Source: Erythroxylum novogranatense
Lineage: Eukaryota; Streptophyta; Magnoliopsida; Malpighiales; Erythroxylaceae
Length of the DNA: 64,000 nucleotides
Direction: 5' to 3'
NCBI GenBank assembly: GCA_029891385.1
Contig: CM057228.1
Coordinates: 65,602,523-65,666,522, forward strand
The position numbers were made by a program, and so were the translations under genes. A model generated the notes under the pieces. That model saw only the letters and a list, made by a program, of their open reading frames with translations. It was not told the origin of the DNA and did not search any database. Below, one piece after another: positions 58,860 to 64,000 of this stretch; within the stretch, counting starts at the first letter, position 1, and every line of letters starts with the position of its first letter.

Positions 58860-60850
58860 AGAAGTTTAGAGAGAAGGGGAAAATCGCAGGTTAGGGTTTT
58901 GAAAGAGGGGTTTGAAAAAGAGGGTTGATTTGGAGATAAAATGAGGGGGTTTTGAGTAGATGGAGGTCGAAAATGTATGGGTAAGGGAGATGCGCTTTTG
59001 ACGTCCATTTGATTTAATTTGATCCTTTTATGAGACGCAAAGGCACATAATAGTCTAATTGCCCCCAACCGAGCCACAGGAGCATATGTCTCATTGTAAT
59101 CAAGGCCTTCTTCTTGATTGAATCCGTGAGCCACTAACCTTGATTTATTTTTAATCGCCTCACCATTTTCATCATATTTTATCCGATTTACCCACTTGAC
59201 TCCAATAATGGTCTTGTCCTTTGGTGGAGCTACCAAATCCCATACATCATTCCGCTTGAATTGATTAAGCTCTTCCTGCATAGTTAATAGCCAGTTTTCA
59301 TCTTTAAGAGCTTCTTCTATATTCTTGGGTTCTACTAATGAGATGAAGGCTGAATTGCTCATATTCTCATAGATATTTCTCCTGGTTCTCACACCATCAT
59401 TTAAATCACCAATGACTTGCTCCATAGGATGGTTCTTTGCTTTTGCCCACGATTTAATATTGGGTATATGATTATCTTCATCTAACTTCAATTCCTCAAT
59501 CTTGGACTCAATTTCTTCAATTTTATTACCTGAACTTCCTGCATCATCATCAAAACAAACCTTTCTCGGGGGTGAAATCATATCATCAAATTTAACATGA
59601 ATACTTTCTTCAACACATTTAGTCCTATTATTAAAAACTCTAAAAGCCTTACTAGTTTGAGAATATCCAATAAACACACCAACATCAGATTTTGAATCGA
59701 ATTTTCCTAAATTGTTCTTTCCATTATTATGAATAAAGACCTTACAACCAAAAGGATGAAAATAAGAGATATTGGGCTTTTTACCTTTCCAAAGTTCGTA
59801 TGGTGTCTTATTTTTGTCTCTTCGTAAATGCACCATATTGATGACATAGCACGCTGTATTGACTGCTTCCGCCCAAAATGATTTGGGAAGATTGTACTCA
59901 TTTAACATAGTCCTGCTCATTTCTTCAAGTGAGCGATTCTTCCTTTCTACTACACCATTTTGTTGCGGAGTCCTTGGTGTTGAGAAATTGTGCTCCATTC
60001 CGTATTTGTCACAAAGACTTTCGAAAGGTTCACAATCAAATTCACCTCCATGATCGGTTCTAATTGCAACGATTGATAAATTTTTCTCATTTTGAACCAA
60101 TCTACACCACTTGGTAAATTCATTAAAGGCATCACTTTTATTCGCAAGAAATCTCACCCAAGTAAATCTAGAAAAATCATCCACAAACACAAGGACATAT
60201 AATTTTCCACTAAGACTAGCATGTCTAGATGGTCCAATCAAATCCATATGCACAAGTTCAAGAATTCTAGATGTGCAAATTTCTTTCTTTGGTTTGAAAG
60301 ATTCTCTAACATGTTTGCCTTTTAAACACGATTCACACAAGTGATCTTTAACAAGTTTTATTTTAGGCAAACCTCTCACAATGTCATTTTTTGAAAGCTT
60401 AGAAATTAAAGGCAAAGGAGCATGTCCTAATTTTCTATGCCATAAAAATGCATTTTCTTCTAATATCACTAAACACTTTTCATTAAACGAACTATCATCA
60501 TGTAAATCAACAATGTATGTATTTCCATTTCTTAAACCAATGAAAGCTACATGACCATCCTTCTTAACCATGCAATGTGATAATTCAAAACTTACATTAA
60601 AATTCATATCACAAAGTTGAGAGATACTTAACAAATTATGTTTCAACCCATCAACAAGCAAAACATTGTCAATGGTTGGCAAAGGTTCCTTACCCACTTT
60701 ACCAATTCCAATGACCTTACCTTTGTTGTTGTCTCCGAAAGTGACATAACCTTGATTCTTTGGTTTGATTTCCGCAAAAAGGTTCTTGTCTCCACTCATG
60801 TGTCTTGAACATCCGCTGTCGATGTACCAAGTGCTTGACGACCTTTCATC
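58664..60850 (-). pseudogene. SIRE-like pol: protease, integrase and N-terminal RT, truncated by deletion
   Basis: Open from about 60850 to the stop at 58664. Protease motif IDSGCSRHM near 60810; pre-integrase HRKLGHAPLP and CESCLKGKH (60440-60320); integrase core with VFVDDFSRFTW, RTDHGGEFDC and QNGVVERKN carrying D, D and E (60190-59930); integrase C-terminal part; RT from about 59330 (VWDLVAPPKDK, WVNRIKYDENGE) to LNQMDVKSA at 58991. Here the sequence leaves pol: the expected FLNG, the YVDD box and RNase H are missing, and the frame runs on through the leader and out-of-frame start of the accessory ORF to 58664. The first part is otherwise undamaged. It lies in the +1 frame relative to gag. 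Confidence 0.85.
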
Positions 60851-62549
60851 CCTTGCTTATACCTACAATATCAACGTTCTTTCTTCTTATAGGTACCCAA
60901 GCCATTTTGGGTCCATTTTGGTTAACCATATAAACCACATTAGGTGGTGTTGTGCCTTTAATTACCCAAAATTTCTTAACCTTAACACATCTTCTAGTAC
61001 TCTTGCAAGCAATTTCTATGTGACCATCTTTCAAGCATCTAGCATATTGGGCGATTTTTCCATCCTTAGTAAATTTGGAAATTAACGAACAATCTCTATC
61101 AAAAGGATCATATCCTAATCCATGTTTAGAAATTGAATATCTTTGCAACGATAACAGTTTTTCAAACTTTTCGTTTCCATTCACAAATTTTCCAACCACA
61201 TACGAAAATTCTTTTCTAAGTCTATCAAGCTCACAAACAGGTTTTTCCTTTTCAATAAGGCATGCAGAATGATCTTCCTTTGGACTATCTAAATCATCAA
61301 TAGTTTCATGTAAGGTACTATTTTCAGCAACCAATTCTCGTATTTTCTTTCTTAATTTTTTGTTAATCTCAATAGCTTCTTCAAAATCAGCTTGTAAAGC
61401 ATCCAAAAAATCTCTTAGATCTTGGTCATTGAAAGTTACCTCATTTTCATCATCACTTGATGAAATTTTTGACATAATTGCCAAGTTGTTTTCATCATCG
61501 CTTTGGTAGGCTTCCTCATTATCACTCCAAGTTACCACCAGGCTAGTTTTCCTTTTTCCTTTGTCGTATTTGTCATTTTTCTGGAAGTTTGATGTGGAGG
61601 ATGAGCTTTTGCATTCTCTTGCGAGATGTCCCCGTTTTCCACATCTCCAACATTCTTCGTTGCCTTTCTTTTCGTCATAGCCCTTGGATTTTCTGTCAAT
61701 GGCAAATTTTTTCTTTTCTCCATTTCTTCCACCATTTAATTCCTTCCTACAATTTTTGAGAAGTCTTTTGAATTTTCTCAAATTTCTAGCGTACATTGAT
61801 ATCTCTTCGTCTTCCTCCTCTTCATCTATTTCTTCATCACTTTCATCAACAGAAGAAGTATTAGCCTTTAAAGCAATATATTTTTGTGGCTTACCTCTAC
61901 CTCCTCTGGATTTGAGAATAATCTCATAGTTGATAAGTGATCCCACCAAGGCGTTGAATTCCAGATGATTGAGATCCTTGGACTCCATAATTGCGGTGAC
62001 TTGTGAGTCCCATTCCTTTGGTAGTGAGCGAAGAATTTTCTTTACCTTCTCGCTGTCCGTCATATGCTTTCCAAGGTTGCCTAATCCATTTATGATTTCT
62101 GCAAAACGGTCAAGCATAGTGGAAATAGACTCACCTTCCTTCATGACAAACATTTCATAGTCATGAAGCAGCATGTTGATCTTTGTCTCTCGGACTTGGT
62201 TGGTTCCTTCATGGGTGATACGAAGTCTCTCCCACATTTCCTTGGCGTTGGTACACGAGTTAACTCGATTTCTTTCCTCAACCGTGAGAGCGCAGTAAAT
62301 TAGCTTCATTGCTTTCGCATTGATGTAAGCTTGTCTCCAGTCATTGTTGTCGTATTCCAGCTCCATTTTTAACTCACGATTTTCTTTTAATGGTGGTTGT
62401 GAACCGAAGATAATTATCTTCCAATATTCCACTCCTTCGCTTATGATGTGATACTTCATAGGATTTTTCCAAGAAGAATAATTAGTACCATTAAATAAAG
62501 GAGGGCGGTTGTTTGTGTTACCTTCTTCCGCTAGATTATTGTGTGTCAT
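60846..62549 (-). CDS. SIRE-like gag, 567 codons, open
   Basis: ATG at 62549 lies nine codons after the start of the primer-binding site; the frame is also open upstream through the primer site, but the ATG (MTHNNLAEEG) is the likely start. Residues about 15-200 are the UBN2/DUF4219-type gag core (NGTNYSSWK, then KMLLHDYEMF-like and ILRSLPKEWD motifs). An acidic run (about 235-250), a CCHC knuckle (CWRCGKRGHLAREC, about residue 300) and a coiled-coil segment (about 385-450) follow. Gag forms the particle and binds the element's RNA. It ends at UGA (60848-60846), and pol opens in the +1 frame at the same point. It is the only capsid gene in the window without interruption. Confidence 0.85.
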   Translation of the reverse strand: MTHNNLAEEGNTNNRPPLFNGTNYSSWKNPMKYHIISEGVEYWKIIIFGSQPPLKENRELKMELEYDNNDWRQAYINAKAMKLIYCALTVEERNRVNSCTNAKEMWERLRITHEGTNQVRETKINMLLHDYEMFVMKEGESISTMLDRFAEIINGLGNLGKHMTDSEKVKKILRSLPKEWDSQVTAIMESKDLNHLEFNALVGSLINYEIILKSRGGRGKPQKYIALKANTSSVDESDEEIDEEEEDEEISMYARNLRKFKRLLKNCRKELNGGRNGEKKKFAIDRKSKGYDEKKGNEECWRCGKRGHLARECKSSSSTSNFQKNDKYDKGKRKTSLVVTWSDNEEAYQSDDENNLAIMSKISSSDDENEVTFNDQDLRDFLDALQADFEEAIEINKKLRKKIRELVAENSTLHETIDDLDSPKEDHSACLIEKEKPVCELDRLRKEFSYVVGKFVNGNEKFEKLLSLQRYSISKHGLGYDPFDRDCSLISKFTKDGKIAQYARCLKDGHIEIACKSTRRCVKVKKFWVIKGTTPPNVVYMVNQNGPKMAWVPIRRKNVDIVGISKG

Positions 62550-62563
62550 CCCTAGATACTTCG

Positions 62564-62575
62564 GCTCTGATACCA
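62564..62575 (-). promoter_or_regulatory. Primer-binding site, initiator tRNA-Met type
   Basis: The minus strand reads TGGTATCAGAGC, a perfect copy of the plant copia primer site, two bases inside the 5' LTR. Confidence 0.9.
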
Positions 62576-62577
62576 AT

Positions 62578-63382
62578 TGTAAGTGATCTAGAAGGGGGGT
62601 TGAATAGATCCTTAATCTTTTTGTAATTTTCTACAAAAAAATCAGAAGTTAATTCACACACAAACAATTTAAATAAATTTAAATAAACAGAGTAGGGAAG
62701 AAGATCAAACACTATTTTTATAGAGGTTCGGTGCTAAGACCTACGTCCTCTACCTAAGCTCTCACTTAGGATTTTTTCAATCACTTTATTACACACTTTG
62801 TAGCTGAGTGTGAACTTTTTTACAATGCCACTTGAATTCCGGCTCAAGTTACCTCACATATGATTTGTCTTTCGGCACAAATCCTACCTCACGTGACCTT
62901 TCACTAGTCACTCAAATTGTAAGAGAAACAATACAAAGATTGAAGAACAAATGCTCAATACAATTTGTAGCAAAGTAAGAACAATAGTGAGCAATTTGAA
63001 GCAATAGAAGAGTATTTAGACTTGTAGAACTTGTGTGTACTCTTCTTCCATCATCCTCTATTTATACTTGAAGAAATATAACTGTTGGAGCTCATTCTAG
63101 CCGTTGCTTGATTAATATTACCATTCCTTGATAATCTCCATTCCATTTTTGGCTAATTGGACCGTTGGAGCTGATTTGGTGCATCCATAAGTCGACTTGT
63201 CGAATAAATAAGTTGACTTGTTTCAACCATTTACGTAAAAATTGTAACTCTGCTCTCCAATAAGTCGACTTGTACTATGTAAGTCGACTTGTCGTCCTCG
63301 ATAAGTCGACTTGTGTTATGTAAGTCGACTTGTGTTGATATATCTTCATATACAAGTCGACTTATGATTTGCAAGTCGACTT
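62578..63382 (-). repeat. 5' LTR of the SIRE-like element, truncated
   Basis: 805 bp align with 56236-57041 in the 3' copy. The outer part is missing because another LTR-like repeat begins at 63383. Confidence 0.85.
63189..63382. repeat. Array of AAGTCGACTT palindromes (5' LTR)
   Basis: Seven exact palindromes and one with a single C-to-T change (AAGTTGACTT near 63210) at the same spacings as in the 3' LTR. The last palindrome (63373-63382) is directly abutted by the next LTR. Confidence 0.92.
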
Positions 63383-64000
63383 TGTTGGAGTTATGTAAAT
63401 ATAGTGCCCTGGAAAGCAAGTGTATTTACATGTAACTTTATCTTCTTGATTCATGCTTTGTAATGAAAATATTTATTATTAATAAAACAAAAGAGTTTGG
63501 TTTTATCTGTATGAGCATTATATATCTGGTCATAAGGTACCAAGATTCATTTGTAAGTAATATACATATACATAGAGATGTATGGGAAACATGTATATTA
63601 TTAGAATCAATTAATTGATTCACAGTTGAATAATCAAGTTGGTCGTTTGATTATGGTTTAGGCGTAGTATTGCGATTTATCTCCATATAAGTAAAGGAGT
63701 TTACTTAAAGGGAATGATGAGTTTCATATCATGATAGTAGTAGACTATCGATAATGGCACTATTAAATGAATTGGAATCAAGTATGTTTTCAAGAATAAA
63801 GTGGGCGTTACTTTAATCTTAAAACATACAACTTAAGCATTCGCTTATTATGAACCACAATCTTGATGAGTGGTGAACTCATATGTGTTTCATTATAATT
63901 CTTGATATGATCGGAATGGATTTTTACAGGTATTAATCCGAGGTTCGCATGTTGGAATTATTAATTGAAACATGTATCGAGAACATTCACTCAAATAAAG
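63383..64000 (+). repeat. LTR-like repeat running off the window end
   Basis: Begins TGTTGGAGTTATGTAAATAT at the edge of the last palindrome; matches 43150-43783 throughout. No coding sequence. The right end is outside the window. Probably the 5' part of an LTR inserted into the SIRE-like 5' LTR. Confidence 0.62.

Larger units (their letters stand above)
56236..63382 (-). mobile_element. SIRE-like copia retrotransposon with accessory ORF and RT/RNase H deletion
   Basis: Reading on the minus strand: 5' LTR (63382-62578, cut at its outer edge by another LTR), a perfect tRNA-Met primer site, open gag, open protease-integrase-RT N-terminus, a deletion at about 58990 that removes the rest of RT and all RNase H, an intact 438-codon accessory ORF, a non-coding tail with two purine tracts, and the 3' LTR (about 57275-56236). 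Roughly 20-25 differences by eye across about 800 aligned LTR positions, mostly C/T or G/A transitions, make it the youngest element here. Position of the accessory ORF 3' of pol, a long gag with acidic and coiled-coil parts, and the gag start right after the primer site fit the SIRE (Maximus) lineage. Confidence 0.82.

Noticed and set aside
43150..64000. The two related LTR-like repeats as the ends of one 20-kb element
   Set aside because: The interval contains independent elements in other orientations with their own LTRs, primer sites and target duplications; two separate insertions of one family is simpler.
1..64000. tRNA, rRNA or other structural RNA genes
   Set aside because: No cloverleaf-like or rRNA-like sequence was seen on reading either strand; a covariance-model scan would be needed to exclude short ones.

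Overview
The window looks like nuclear DNA of a eudicot plant. It has two intron-containing genes of recognisable plant type, Ty1/copia and Ty3/gypsy retrotransposons of plant lineages (SIRE-like, Athila-like), initiator-methionine tRNA primer sites, plant-type hAT and mariner elements, and AT-rich intergenic DNA. Nothing in the sequence fixes the species. Host coding sequence is a small minority; most of the remainder is layered transposable elements, nearly all broken.

Layout. 1-2.9 kb: a two-exon formiminotransferase-like gene on the minus strand. 2.9-15.05 kb: a minus-strand copia element whose 3' end was split by a hAT transposon with a perfect 8-bp target duplication; the hAT carries a 5'-truncated RTE-clade LINE (three levels of nesting). 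15-22 kb: an unidentified coding remnant cut by a small MITE, a 2.5-kb solo LTR, and a copia 3' LTR. 22.6-26.4 kb: the second host gene, a single-pass membrane coiled-coil protein with a 2.26-kb intron. 26.9-28.2 kb: a mariner-type MITE and a triple 222-bp repeat. 28.3-33.1 kb: an L1-like LINE split by a 3.06-kb solo LTR with a perfect 5-bp duplication. 33.1-41.55 kb: a decayed Athila-like gypsy element on the minus strand, abutting head-to-head a plus-strand Athila-type LTR (41.6-42.9 kb). 43-46.5 kb: LTR-derived DNA with a 200-bp tandem array. 46.5-56.2 kb: a copia RNase H region split by a second copia element, itself hit by a TIR-bounded repeat and a 1478-bp tandem duplication. 56.2-63.4 kb: the youngest-looking element, a SIRE-like copia with paired LTRs, open gag, open protease-integrase and an intact 438-codon accessory ORF, but with the catalytic half of reverse transcriptase and RNase H deleted. 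Its 5' LTR is interrupted by another LTR that runs off the window end.

The two host genes do not form a pathway together. The recurring theme is that several unrelated LTR families each carry a private cluster of short dyad-symmetric motifs. The clearest is AAGTCGACTT, eight times in 194 bp in the SIRE-like LTR, inside an element that keeps a complete accessory ORF while lacking its own reverse transcriptase. That pairing is the best candidate here for something undescribed. All identifications are by eye from motifs; no database or alignment program was used.
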